Below are positions 12,201 through 23,416 of a DNA stretch of 64,000 nucleotides, in pieces. Every line of letters begins with the position of its first letter. The stretch's first letter is position 1. The position numbers and the translations under genes were made by a program. This stretch comes from Udeniomyces pyricola. Its lineage: Eukaryota > Basidiomycota > Tremellomycetes > Cystofilobasidiales > Mrakiaceae. Location: contig BCIK01000015.1 of assembly GCA_039545295.1 (NCBI GenBank), forward strand, positions 1 through 64,000. The letters are read 5' to 3'. Under the pieces are notes generated by a model. The model saw only the letters and a list, made by a program, of their open reading frames with translations. It was not told where the DNA came from and made no database searches.

Positions 12201-13323
12201 AGGATACCGAGGCCGTAGGTTGTTATCATCAGTTGAACATGTCTCGGACGAAAGTGTTACGGTAAACGTCACGCATGATATGTACTTACCTTGAACTCAG
12301 CCATAATGGGACTGATTTCCTGTTGCAACTCATAATCTGAAGGTTGACCGCCACCGCGCTTGTCGATCTTGTTACCAATGAGAATAATGGGTACCTGAAG
12401 AGTTGACAAGGATGCCCGTAAAAAGTCAACTCTGTAAATCGAAAGATTTGAGAAATCCAGGCAAGAATTGTCACATACATTTACACCCTGGGCCCTGATG
12501 TATGGTATCCAGTGGGCGGCAAGCCTATCGAAGCTGGCAGGCTGATCGATCGCATAGACCAGACAGATGGCATGAGCCTTGCGGAGTTCCGCATCAAGAA
12601 GAGGACGATCGCTAGGTCGAGCTGCCGTGTAACAACGTCGTGAATGATGTCAGGACAGATTTTTACAACATGATATGATAGTATGGTACACTTACAGGAG
12701 GAGTCAACTATGGTCGCTGTCACACCGTCCAACACGTTAGGAATGGTGATTTCTGGTAACAACCGCTGTACCTGTGGTAGATACGAGATCAAGATCAAAG
12801 GTAAATGGGTGGATTGAAAGCTTGGAATCTGACACAAGGGATGACAACAACAGAGATTCATACATTCTCGACATATGTTCGTTTGATGAAGCTGCATGTA
12901 GTAAGGAAATGGTGTAGCACATGCGGGTATGGCGAGATTAGGCGGAGGCAAGGATGCGTAGCAAGGTAAGGGACGACGCGAAGCGTCGGCAGCAGAAAGC
13001 GAGGGGAAATGGGGGGGGGGGGGAGGTCAGGTCGATGAACTTCGTTTTTGACCTAGTCACGAATCAAGCATCCAGATTGACTGACGAAGTGATGATTGTG
13101 GATTTTCCGACGCCCTCTGAGAGAAACCAGACAGAGCGTCAGAACACCAGTCAGTTAATCGATGTTCGCGAGGTACGTCGAGACAGAAGAGGTCTGGATG
13201 TATTTGCGGACCAGTCCGTCGCGAACGACCGAATCCGAGGAACTTGAGACGGAGGGACTGAAGAAAGAGACGTGACAGCTGCTCACCATCGCCAGCCAGA
13301 AGTACCCGGACGTCTCGTCTCAT
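9286..13323 (-). CDS. GEM1: Mitochondrial Rho GTPase Miro/Gem1
   Basis: Gem1 is a tail-anchored outer mitochondrial membrane protein governing mitochondrial shape, inheritance and ER contacts. Twenty-one exons (complement): 13287..13323, 13086..13116, 12864..12891, 12696..12771, 12479..12621, 12290..12394, 12072..12186, 11983..11987, 11790..11891, 11585..11699, 11373..11493, 11201..11285, 10988..11116, 10849..10865, 10460..10772, 10285..10366, 10140..10189, 9836..9986, 9707..9726, 9569..9597, 9286..9478. The product is 648 aa. Seen in order: first GTPase with GDEGVGKST (about 11-19) and NKID; EF-hand DVGKDGVLDAAEL (about 200); second EF-hand DADGALSESEL (about 322); second GTPase with GSAGSGKTS (about 430) and ATKSDLD; C-terminal transmembrane anchor about 606-628 followed by Arg. 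Exon 8 is only 5 nt, and exons 14 and 19 are 17 and 20 nt. Diverges from HDA1. Confidence 0.96.
11983..11987 (-). other. GEM1: 5-nt microexon of GEM1
   Basis: The minus strand reads ..TTTACAG|AACAT|GTGAGT... The preceding exon ends one base into a codon (G) and the next begins with ATG. Inclusion gives R-E-H-M, the residues expected before the family's MLKP segment; skipping would shift the frame. Confidence 0.88.
13009..13023. repeat. Poly-G run in GEM1 intron 2
   Basis: About 14 consecutive G (C on the transcribed strand) lie within the intron between GEM1 exons 2 and 3. The length may be inaccurate in the assembly. Confidence 0.8.
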
Positions 13324-13732
13324 GGAATGGTTGACAAGGGGTGATGGTGAGGTGAATGATGCTGAAGAAAGCGAGTTGAGGTCGCGAGCTGCTAGGTGGG
13401 GGTCGACAGCGCGTCGGACGTCGGAGCTCGGAGCTGAAGCGCGTGGACCAGCTATAAGTATTGATTAATGATGTGTATCATGATATAATATATGATACAT
13501 CGTTGCTGCAATAAACTAAGTACCAAATCTCAAGTACACTCTGATCAGGGTCAGTCACGGTATAAACTCGTGTTGATATTTGTACAGTTGCTCAAAACAA
13601 CAGTATGTACTGTTAGCTTGGGGTCGCTCCTCCTACTCGGCCCTGATACCACTTCTCTCTCCTTCGTCCAGCATCCTTTGATCACGCTAGCCCGCCTTCC
13701 TTCCTAATCACTACAGAGATCTCCTCCTGCCA
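13324..13732. promoter_or_regulatory. Shared intergenic region between GEM1 and HDA1
   Basis: A 409-bp gap separates the two divergent start codons. It contains an AT-rich stretch (about 13455-13500, with TATGATATAATA-like sequence) and a pyrimidine-rich leader just upstream of HDA1. No specific factor site was recognised; promoter function is inferred from position. Confidence 0.5.
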
Positions 13733-16700
13733 ATGGACCCATTCCATCACTCGCAAAATCGTCCAAATGGCCAACCCGTTTCATCCGCTCCCCACACGAC
13801 TAAGCTCGCATCGATGCCTCTCGTCCAATACCATCCCGCCTCCGCACATCCTCTTGAGCTACTTGCTCAGCCGGTGCCCGATTGTACTCCCCGCAAAACC
13901 CAGACAGGCTACGTCTACGACCATCGGATGGCTCAGCACCGCGAATATGTAGACCTCAGAGCAGAGTCGGAGGATGTCCATCCAGAGAAACCCGAACGGA
14001 TCGTCACCACATTTGCCTCACTATACACCCGGGGCTTCATCTCACGCATGCGTAAGGTGTCAGTCCGCGAAGTCACCAAGAGAGAAGTCCTTCTAGTTCA
14101 TACCGAGAAGCTATGGAACAACGTTGACATGATCAAGCGTGAGTCGGACGCGTCCTTTTCAACTTCTGTCTCTACTTACCACCCTCTCGCTGGCTCTCTT
14201 GCTGCTCATAAAGATCATCCCAACATCCACTCATACCACGGCGGTTGCGCCCATAAGCCTCATAGCATGGAGCTACAGTCTTATAGCATGCTCACCGTAT
14301 TATACATGTTTACTATAACGCTGATGACTTGGCTCTTTCGCGTGACTTCGACGTTCGACGCGTCCCTCTGACGCGTCTCGATTCAGACGTCACACCCGAA
14401 GAAATTATTGAGACTCGCGACTACTACCAGAACCTGTCGCTGTACATATCGCCAGAAACCGGTCTTGCTGCTCGGCTGTCTTGTGGTGGCGTGATTGAGA
14501 CGGCGCTAGCCGTCATGGACCCCGTTTCCGACATTCGGAACGCCTTCGCTCTCGTCCGTCCGCCTGGTCATCACGCCGAACCCCAAGAGCACATGGGTTT
14601 CTGTTTCTTGAACAATGTGGCCGTCGCTGCCGGAGTTATACGAGATAAATTTCCTGGCAAAAAGATGATTATCCTCGACTGGTAAGAAGAAACATCGTTG
14701 GCGTGTACATATCGCCTTGCTCGTCTCGTTGTTGTCCACCCGTTGCATAGTCCGTTAATCTCTGCTTCCGTTACTGTCTATCATTCAGGGATGTCCACCA
14801 TGGTAAGCTTTCTCTTCAGCCCAGGTCTAGAACCTCAATGTGGAGCCTCTTTTCACTCTCTCTAGCAAGCAATCGATTGCAAGCTGATGTCGAAACATCA
14901 CAGGTAATGGCACGCAGAAAGCTTTCTATACCTCTCCTGATGTCTTGTACATATCCATTCATCGATACGACGGCGGAGAGTTCTATCCTGGAGGCTCGGG
15001 GGGTAGTATGCGGATGATCGGTCATGACGCTGGTGAAGGATTCAACGTGAACATTGCCTTTGATGGTTTCAAGGACGTCGTTATGGGGGATGCCGAATAC
15101 CTTTACGCCTTCCAAAAACTCGTTCTTCCGATATGTTACGAATTCTCACCGGATCTTATATTTGGTAAGTTCTTCTCAGGCGGTAAACCGGCTAATCAGA
15201 TACACTGGCATCGTCCGCAGCTGACGCCATAGGTATCTTCACCTCTAACTGGTCTGCCATCAGTCTCCGCTGGGTTCGATGCCGCTCGAGGCGATCCTCT
15301 CGGCGGCTACGACGTCACACCTGCGGGGTATGCACACATGCTTCATCTTCTGTCTGGTCTTGCCGAGGGTAAGATCGTCGTTGCTCTCGAGGTGAGACAG
15401 CCCATTCTTATGTCGCATCAATGTTTTGGCCTCGTGTCATCAATAGCCTTACATCCAACTCGTACCTACTTTGCTCTATCCAGGGTGGCTATGATGTTCC
15501 TGCTATATCTGCATCAGCTATTGCTTGCACACAGGTTCTCCTCGGCGATCCTTTGGAGCAGCTGACGAGTCTTGTAGCTAACGCAAGTGCGACAGACACC
15601 ATATGGAAAGTTGCCAAAGAGATTGCGCCATATTGGAAGTCAATTGATCCACTCGGATGTGATCCTGGTTTAGGTTTGTTGCTGACAGTAATCGTGCAGA
15701 TATCCTGTGATATATGCAAAGACGAAGGCTGAAAATGACTTTCCTCCCTGACGCAGTACCCAAGGAGGTGGAAGATGACCTCATCAGTGTTTCAGGTTCG
15801 TTTGACTCTCATCGGTGTGGTGGCAGAAGTCTCACTGGACTTGCTGATACCGATACCTATGACCTGTCAAGATCTTGTCAAGCTACATCGTACACAGAGC
15901 CTACATCGACGTTTCAACATGTTCCCGCTCCCCATTACCGATTCTGAACTCGAAGCTTCCTTTGATGAAATGGTCTTGGTCACGTGAGTGCCTCGTCTGT
16001 ATCAATTGCCTGATCTGGGAACTGTGCTGTCTGACCGCTCGCTATTTTGTCATGTATTGTTTCTCAGGGAGAGCATCATGGACGATGACTTGGAAACGCT
16101 CGTTCTCTTTGTGCACGACCTGTACGACGGTCTCGATACTTGTTTGATTCCGTTGTTGAGTCTATGCGATACTCAATTTATGTGTGGATCTCATTCAGTG
16201 GCACTCTCAAGACCCATCAATCCGGGCCTCGCGACTGCGATGTCGATGCTGGTGAGTTCCTTTTATCGACTCGCCCGCCCGTCTATGCTCGTTTCCTGCT
16301 AAATCGTTTGCGATCGATTCTTGTCGTGCTTAGAATCATCATACGTGGTAAGCAGCCGCCTCTTCTTTGGAATGATGCGTTAGGATGTTTTGGTTGATTT
16401 CCCTTGTGCCTCAATCAGTTCGACATATCGAATCAAATTGTTGAATGGGTTGTGTCCGAAGACCCAACGCACAGTCTGGGGCGAGGCAAGCCATGTGGTC
16501 TTGTCGACGTAACTTTTCCGGACTCATTTCCCAGCGGTTGTACACCCAACGGCGTGAGTCTTGTCGCATTCCTAACATCATCCTTTCAGACGTTGCCTCG
16601 TTGCTGAGAGCTTCTTTCTGCCACGTTTTTGCAGGAGGCATTATCCAGTGAGGCAGCCGGTATTCGTCTTCGTAAAGCATTGATGACATTCCTTTGGGAC

Positions 16701-17423
16701 AACGTTTGCGAGTAAGCGAACATTTATCTTTAGCTCAAAACACTCGAATTTCTTGATGACGCTGATCAATCAATTGAATCTGCAGTTTGAGTGGAGCGGC
16801 ACATATAGTCCTGGTCGGGCATGGTCTAGGTTGTGAAGCTATCATGTCGCTGATCAACGAGAGAGGTAAGTGCTGCATATTTCTTACCCAGTCGCATCTG
16901 GATAGATAATTCACTGATTTGTATCACTGCAGACGTGTCTCGGGTCAACTGCGTGGTACAGGTTCATGGCATGGACCTCCTCGTCAGAGTAAGTTGACGT
17001 GTAAAGTCATGCATCTTATCGCGACGTGATCTATGTTGAACTAGACCACGCTCGGAAATTATGCAGGTCGATCCAGAAAAGCAGGATTGGTTTGTTGGTC
17101 ATTCACTACGAGTGACCCCCGCCCACCATCCTATACACCAAGGGAAAATTCTCAAGCGTTTTGGCAAGGTTATCCAATCCGGTTCGTTGACATTGCGCCT
17201 CAAATGCCTGAGATTTCTACAAGTTGTTTGGTCGAGGCTTAGTATCATCTCTTTTTTTTTCTTTTTTTTTTCTTTGGTTTTTTCATCTCATATGCTCACC
17301 TTCTCTACAGACGAGGCCCGCCCGAATATGGTTCTCCTCAAACATCTACCAGCCATAAAGGCCTTCGTAGACGAGCATCTTGGCTCGATGCCTGCTGTGG
17401 GCTCACTGCATCTTTCGGCTTGA
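13733..17423 (+). CDS. HDA1: Class II histone deacetylase Hda1 with C-terminal Arb2 domain
   Basis: This is a nuclear zinc deacetylase acting on histone tails, the catalytic subunit of the Hda1/Clr3 type. Seventeen exons: 13733..14138, 14387..14681, 14789..14802, 14904..15164, 15264..15391, 15484..15673, 15757..15795, 15872..15983, 16068..16121, 16199..16251, 16334..16347, 16419..16553, 16635..16711, 16786..16865, 16933..16988, 17067..17181, 17311..17423. The product is 713 aa, close to yeast Hda1 (706). Catalytic blocks: [51 protein letters not shown]. The second half shows Arb2-type features ([24 protein letters not shown]) and ends in a conserved-looking tail. Two exons are 14 nt. Intron 16 holds a long pyrimidine/T tract (17240-17310). 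Confidence 0.95.
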
Positions 17424-17547
17424 CCTATTCATCTCTTTACATCTCGAGTGTGACTTTATCTTTCTTATATATATTTTTAATCGTTGCATGTGTATCTCTA
17501 CAACCCAATCATACCATTGAGTCATTCAGGCTTTCCGCCCAACAAAC

Positions 17548-19672
17548 TCAGGCGATGACCGCGGGTAAGGGGAAAGAGGAAAAAAGTTGAAAGTCGCCTT
17601 CATCCTCCTCACCCTCGCCACCATCCCCTTCCTCGTCTGTCTCGTTTCCAATGACGTATGCGTCAAGAGGAGAAGGGATACCGTACCCATATTCATCATC
17701 CGCTTCGTTAAACTCGAGTGACTCGAGGTGATCAATACCAGTTCCAAATGAGGACGACGGAGTGACTGAGTTGAACGTGAATGAGTTGTTGAGTGGACTG
17801 GTCATAAGAATTTGGCAAACAATGGAGATCGCATAAGAAAACGCAGACATGTGACGCATTCTCACGGTATACCGATACAGAAAGAACAGAGGAGGCACTT
17901 ACTCCGTAATCTCAATGATGGGGATTTTGAGCGGTTGGGACTGGTAGGTAAGCATGCTTGGGAGAGTGGAAGGCAACGAGGCCCGCCTCGACGACGTCAA
18001 GACGGAACTTGGGGAGGGAGGTGAAAGGGGAATAATAGAGGAGCGCCGTGTGGTACGAAGGGCGTCATCTTGAAGTGGAACTCGGCACAAGGCCGGAAGA
18101 GTGTCGAAAGGAAAGGTCGTGGACGACATGTCTGTGTCCGTCGCGAGAAATGGATCGGTAAGGCTTGTCGCTTCGAACGAGAGGCGGGGCAGCGAGGGCG
18201 CTGTCTTCGAGTCTGGATGAGGTTTGGCGACCGATTCAGTATGCGCAGATTGGGGAGTCATCGGCGTCGATTCGGCGTCAGTGGGAATTGTGGATGTCGT
18301 CTCGCATGAGGTCGAGCTGCGGACAGACGAGGCAGAAGACCGGCGGGAACAACTTGGACTTTGTCCAGTCGGGTCGTCGTCAGATAGAACGACACGTGAC
18401 TCCGGACTGATGTCGGTGGTGGTACCATCGAGTGCGACCATGTTGGATGAGATGGGTGAGTGATTTGCGTGTGTGGGTGTGAGAAGGATGGGCGGAGGGT
18501 GGTTGCCTAAAGAAAGAGCATCGTCGCGGTCGTCGTTCTCGCCATCTTCGCCTTCATACAAGACCGGCAGGTGGCTCTGGCTCAACCTGCTTTTTCTTCG
18601 TTCCTTCTCCCCCTTAGGTAAGCCAAGATCTCCTCCACCAATGACCCGCCCGCCGTTTTCGAGGTGAGACATCGACATCCGCTTGCCCCAAACCCTTTCC
18701 TTCCTGGTGGCCTCGTCGTCGTTGGATACATCGTCTTCAGAGAGCTTCTCCTCGAACGTTTGTATTTGCTGCTTTTGTCGCAAAACTCCGGCGTCAAAAC
18801 TGGACCGTGTCGACTCCTGTCGTGAAGCTTCAAATTCCCGGTCTGCCATCCGCTTACGGCGCTGACGCTTGCGCTTGATAAGAAAAAAGCTTCCGCTTCC
18901 CAAAGCGAGGATCAAAAGTGCAACGATGGCAACAGAGATACCGATCGTCGCGGCTTGGTTTGGCGAGGACATGAGTGATGGGGACATCGACGGGGAAAAA
19001 GAGGGCGAGCCGGATGAGTGCGTAGAAAGCGGCGAGTCAAGAGGCGAAAGGGGAAGTGACCGGTGCTTGAACGGATGGCGTTTCCTGAGATTATGGAGGA
19101 GATGTTGAGAAGGATTGTTGACGATGGATGATGCGTCAGGATTTGGGGAAGCTTTTCAGACAAATGTCGACAACCAGATGAGCATTTGTAGTCAGGCCAA
19201 ACCATCAAAGTCAGCGAACGTGAGCAAGGAGGTCATTCTTACCCTGGATCATGGACCGAATTTCCTGGATAGCATTGATGCGAGAAGTCTCGTCTTTGTT
19301 GTCAGATGGCTCGAGCTGGGCTATCCTGGTTTCCTCCTCTAGCATACCAATCCCGAGGCCGAGACCAAAGCCGACCTGGCCACTCAAAGTTAGAGGAGAC
19401 TCGACGACGACTGGGTCCACATGTTCGGCAGGTCGCATTGGAGGAGAGACAGCATCCTGGAAAGGTGAGCTGTCGGGATCATAGGTTGCCGAACTGATCT
19501 CATGGGGGATCGCAATTGGGAGCACGTATGATGGTGGTTGATACAGGGGTAGTGGACGAGAAGAAGGGAAGGCTGGCCACACTCGAGAAGAGGGGTTTGC
19601 GAAATCAGGGTAGACTTGCGAGTGAGCTGGTCGATGAACGAAAAAGGAAGGAGGAAAGGCGAGAGAGGGCAT
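17548..19672 (-). CDS. Single-pass membrane protein with Ser/Pro-rich ectodomain, unknown function
   Basis: Three exons (complement): 19243..19672, 17903..19151, 17548..17797, giving 642 aa with consistent phases. The N-terminal ~205 residues are rich in Ser, Pro and Thr and look like an O-mannosylated wall-facing domain. Residues ~208-232 form one hydrophobic helix (GISVAIVALLILALG) followed at once by the basic stop-transfer KRKRQRRKR. The long cytoplasmic part is Ser/Asp-rich and low complexity, ending in an acidic tail. No signal peptide is obvious at the chosen ATG (19670-19672); an upstream exon could supply one. The architecture recalls fungal wall sensors or Skg6/Axl2-like proteins, but I see no sequence match and assign no function. 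Convergent with HDA1, 124 bp between stops. Confidence 0.72.
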
Positions 19673-20061
19673 TGCGATGATGTGCCGAACGGGGGGGCGA
19701 GAAGAGAGAAGATAAAGGTGGGAGGTGACGCGGCGGATGAGACAGAGGTAGCACAAGAAGATCTATGGAGCGGGTTAATACAGAAAAATCAGTCAAGGTC
19801 TGGACGTGGTTGATGATGGAAGCTTGAGATAAACAGGGATAACAACAGGCCAAGACGATCAGGGATACGCACGGCTTGAACAACAAGGCATCTTCAGTCG
19901 AGATCAAAACGGCCTGGCGTGGCGAGCCCTTGTACCTCCTGATCAAGCCTTTTCCATTCGGAGTGAGAGTGGAGCAGACATGCAAGTTGACTTAAGTGTC
20001 ACGATAGCCCAGCACTATACGTAAAAGAAATGGGCAGAGATGACGAACCTGATGACACGGC

Positions 20062-21336
20062 TCATCTATCATCGCTGCACTCGCGGACGACGCGTTTCCT
20101 CTTCGTGACGGGCGGCGGTACGGAACCTTGCTCTTCTTCCAAGGGGCTCTCCCATCCATCCAAATTCGATGATAGTGATTCCTGGATGGCCCTTTTGACA
20201 TTCTGTCTTGAGCTTTCGAGGTCGCACTTCTGCGCAGGTTTTGAAGCAGACCCTGTCACGGTTGCATTCAGTCCACAGGTCGAGGCCAGGCCTTCCCCGT
20301 CGGATAATTCTTCAACCTTCTTTTCTAGTACCTGTATAAGTTTCTCTCTGGCCAACAACAGGCGTTCTGCCTTTTCCATCGAGTCCAGGGTAGCATATGT
20401 CTCCCTCGGCCTAGTCGATGCTGGGGTCGATTGAGTGGGTAACATGGAGCGAAGGCTCGCGATTCGGTCATCGCGTGCGAGTAGTTCGAGCTTCAGAGGC
20501 TTGATGTCGGCGAGGTGTAGATGTGCTCTGAGAGCAGCTGTAGCAGTTTGTTCGATGTGTTGGAAGCGAATAGGTCCAAGGAGGGTTCCTCCGAACCACC
20601 TGTAAAGAAGCCAAGACAGACGCTGCGTAAGAACGGACACGCCTAAAAACTTTCCCAACACTGACAGACCTGGTCTCACCTGCTACAAACGACAAGAACA
20701 TCCACCCCTTCCAGATCTCGCAACACCTTGAGGACCCGATCACCGCCGTACTTTTCATCGTCGTCTTCACTCCCTTCCTAAAGATACGCAAGTGTCCATG
20801 AGGTACCCGAATCAGTTCTTGAATTCGTGAGCATATACTCTTATCCATGTGATTTCGTGTTGAGGCAGCGATGCGACGACAAGAGTAAATAAGTAGGACG
20901 AAGGCTTCACCTCAATGACAAAATCATGAGGGCTTGTTCCTCTTGTGCCAGATTTGAGCGCCAGTGCTCGCCAAGCCCACATTCGGTGGGTTGGGTTGAT
21001 GCCTCTGCCCCGCTGGGTCACAGCAGGAAGTGAGTCGTGTCGAGGAGGTGAAAGGTGGCGATTGAGGATGGACTGGATTTTAGATTGTGTCGGACTGGTA
21101 GAAAGAGGAAACGCTGTGGCAATGAAGATGGAGTCTTTATCCAGGATGACGCTCGAGTATGTGATGAGGTCATCGGTATCGGTGGTAGGATGACTTGCCA
21201 CGGCCGGGGTTGTAGGAGAAGTTGTTTGGGAAGAAGACTTGCGAGGGACAGCTGTCTTGGGCGAGGTTGTTTGGATGGAGAGCCATGTGTCTAGGGAGGG
21301 TTGAGTCGGTTGCAGTGAGACCAACTTGGGCGCCAT
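20062..21336 (-). CDS. IMPACT/UPF0029-domain protein (YDL177C-like)
   Basis: Three exons (complement): 20911..21336, 20680..20777, 20062..20599, giving 353 aa. The UPF0029/IMPACT fold spans roughly residues 60-205: an SSVILDKDSIFIATAFPL strand, THRMWAWR, then DDDEKYGGDRVLKVL and VLVVCSRWFGGTLLGPIRF, the most conserved segment of the family. The N-terminal RWD domain of Yih1/IMPACT is absent. The C-terminal ~150 residues are charged, include a probable coiled coil (EKAERLLLAREKLIQVLEKK) and end in a basic KRKR stretch. IMPACT proteins modulate Gcn2; short UPF0029-only proteins like this one have no firmly known role. Divergent from the TLC gene. Confidence 0.9.
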
Positions 21337-21937
21337 ATTGGTAGATAGCTGGTGTTGACAAAGCGGTTACTACGCAAGACGATGAAGATTGTCGATTGAG
21401 GACGGTTGGTGGTTTGCTGGTTATACTATGGACAGGCTCGAAGCTTGAAGGTTGCACATCGTGTGATGCTGAATGGAAATTACATTCACATGCATAGCAG
21501 GATCATGATGCATGGAAATGGTCATGTAACTTCTTCACGACTGATACATGTATGACGTCAACATGAAGCATAGTGAGATTCGGTGATCCACACACTGCGT
21601 TCTGCACGACTATGTGTACTTGAGTGTAAGCTACTGTAATCATAAGACACATACACATATATGCATATAGCTGCTGGATCCACTGGCAGCTTCGACGGCG
21701 CGCGTCCGTACGTTATTCGCGTATACGGTTGCTTCGTCGATCAGCGATCAGGATCAGGAGCAGTTCATGAGTGATCATGAGTCCGTGATTGATTATCCTG
21801 ACGTACTGATGGGATCGATGAGACAACGCTCGCTTGTACTGCAACATAAGCAATCTCAACAATATACAATCATACAGATTGATCCCGCCATCCCCATACT
21901 CCCATTCTCACTCCGAGCTGGCAGTGAACAACGGGCC
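21337..21937. promoter_or_regulatory. Shared upstream region of the UPF0029 and TLC genes
   Basis: Six hundred bp between divergent starts, with many CATG/ATGCAT-type words and a TATATGCATATA-like stretch near 21655. No gene or recognised factor site; regulatory role inferred from position only. Confidence 0.4.
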
Positions 21938-23366
21938 ATGCTCCACTGGAATGCTCTTCAGCCACTACCGACATGTCTACTGGGATTTCTCTCTTTGTTC
22001 TTCTTTGTCCGACACCTTGCCGCCCGTCAACTTCAACCTCCGAAACGCACCGCCTGGATCTTGACCCTGGTCTCCGCTCCACTCGTCACCTTGCTTTCTA
22101 CCCCATTTGTGCTCGACTTCGTTGCCGCAAGAGGTCAAGTTCGTCAACTTGGATTGGGTAGTCCGGGTGGAGATAGAACGATGCTGGGCCAATGGATCTG
22201 CTGGTGATCATCACATCTCCACTCGCTGTCGTTTCTGTGGGCGCCTGGCCAACGGGCTCTTTCTTGACATACACTGAACCAGACACACACCTTTGTGTTA
22301 CAGTTTGTTCCTAGCGTTCTTGCTCTGCGATATGCTTCTCGGAGGGATTTACTACAGAGCCGTGAGTCCACGGTGACCCACGTTCTTTCTGTCACAAGTC
22401 GAGCACTTTTTAGAACGTGCGGTCAGCCAGCCAGCTCCAAGCAAGATCTGACCAATACCATGTGCTGACGAGTCGATCATACACAATCTTGTTGTTCCTC
22501 ATGGATAGCATGTAAACCTTGTGACAGGCTGGGTGCGTCCATCGCTCTCAATGCTGACGGGAGACAAGACGCTCAACGCTATAAGGTTCTTCAGAAGTTG
22601 AAATCCCTGCCCTTTCGTTGTTGTCTATTGTGTGTTGTTTTATCTAACACAGATACATCACACCGTCTACGCAGGTAAGGTCGTTGGTCCTTGAATCTGG
22701 TAAAATCTGACGAAGATTGACAGACCGGCTCGGCTGTCTGGAATAGTTGACACGTGCTTTTCTGCCATTTATCCGCTCTGCAGGAATCATGCTATACTCG
22801 CTGCTCACCGGCCAAACGAGAACATTTTCGACCGCTGGACTGCTTGAACTTCCCACGGCTCTTCTGGCGTTGGGAAAACTGGGGTACCGCAACGACTATC
22901 TCTTTGCTGCTGCGTTCTTTCTTACTCGGATCGGATTCCATTCGTGGATGTGTAAGCTCTTAGTTCTTGAATGAGTTATATTATTCTGATGGCGAGTCTC
23001 GCTGACTGTGTTGCCTGTATTCCAGGCTGGGCCTACGGTCGACATGCAATCCAAGCAATCTATAAGAACGCTGAATTCATCCGACCGGTCATCGCCACAT
23101 TCCTCCTCGCCATGGCCTTCGTTCTGTGAGTCCCCTTGCTTAATCACAGAGTCTTTTTATAGCGAGGTCAAAGGCTGATCGTCTTTCATCTTGGCTTGTT
23201 TAGACATGTACACTGGTTCACAAAAAACATCGCGGGTATTCTGCATCGCCGTTCGACGTCTCCACACTTTGCCCCATCGCCCACTCCCTCACCCGTCATT
23301 CAGCCCATCACCACGGGCCTGTCTCCCTTGCAGTTATCGACCTTTCCCACTCTCAGCGAATCCTGA
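21938..23366 (+). CDS. TLC-domain multi-pass membrane protein (TLCD4/TMEM56-like)
   Basis: Seven exons: 21938..22203, 22304..22361, 22509..22532, 22653..22674, 22784..22951, 23026..23125, 23204..23366, giving 266 aa, the usual size of TLCD4-type proteins. The protein is mostly hydrophobic helices. TLC hallmarks are FLLCDMLLGGIYYR, then TGWIHHTVYAGIM with the paired histidines, LELPTALLALGKLG, FFLTRIGFHSW and a final VLHVHWFTKNI helix. TLC proteins act in sphingolipid or phospholipid metabolism and membrane composition; this subgroup is not a proven ceramide synthase because the Lag1 motif is incomplete. The exon 1 donor (GTGATC) is non-consensus but phase and family match support it. Its stop lies 50 bp from the convergent STE23 stop. 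Confidence 0.88.
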
Positions 23367-23416
23367 TTTGCGCGTTCGATGAATAATTGTAGCGTTCACA
23401 TGGTATATTTTGGTTC

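Noticed and set aside
14139..14386. Possible extra HDA1 exon (frame [10 protein letters not shown]..)
   Set aside because: Skipping it keeps phase and gives an ungapped match to Hda1 proteins; including it would add a non-conserved insert without a suitable acceptor.
17240..17310. Possible transposon poly-A/T end near 17.25 kb
   Set aside because: It is a mixed pyrimidine tract inside an HDA1 intron ahead of a normal CTACAG acceptor; no target-site duplication seen.
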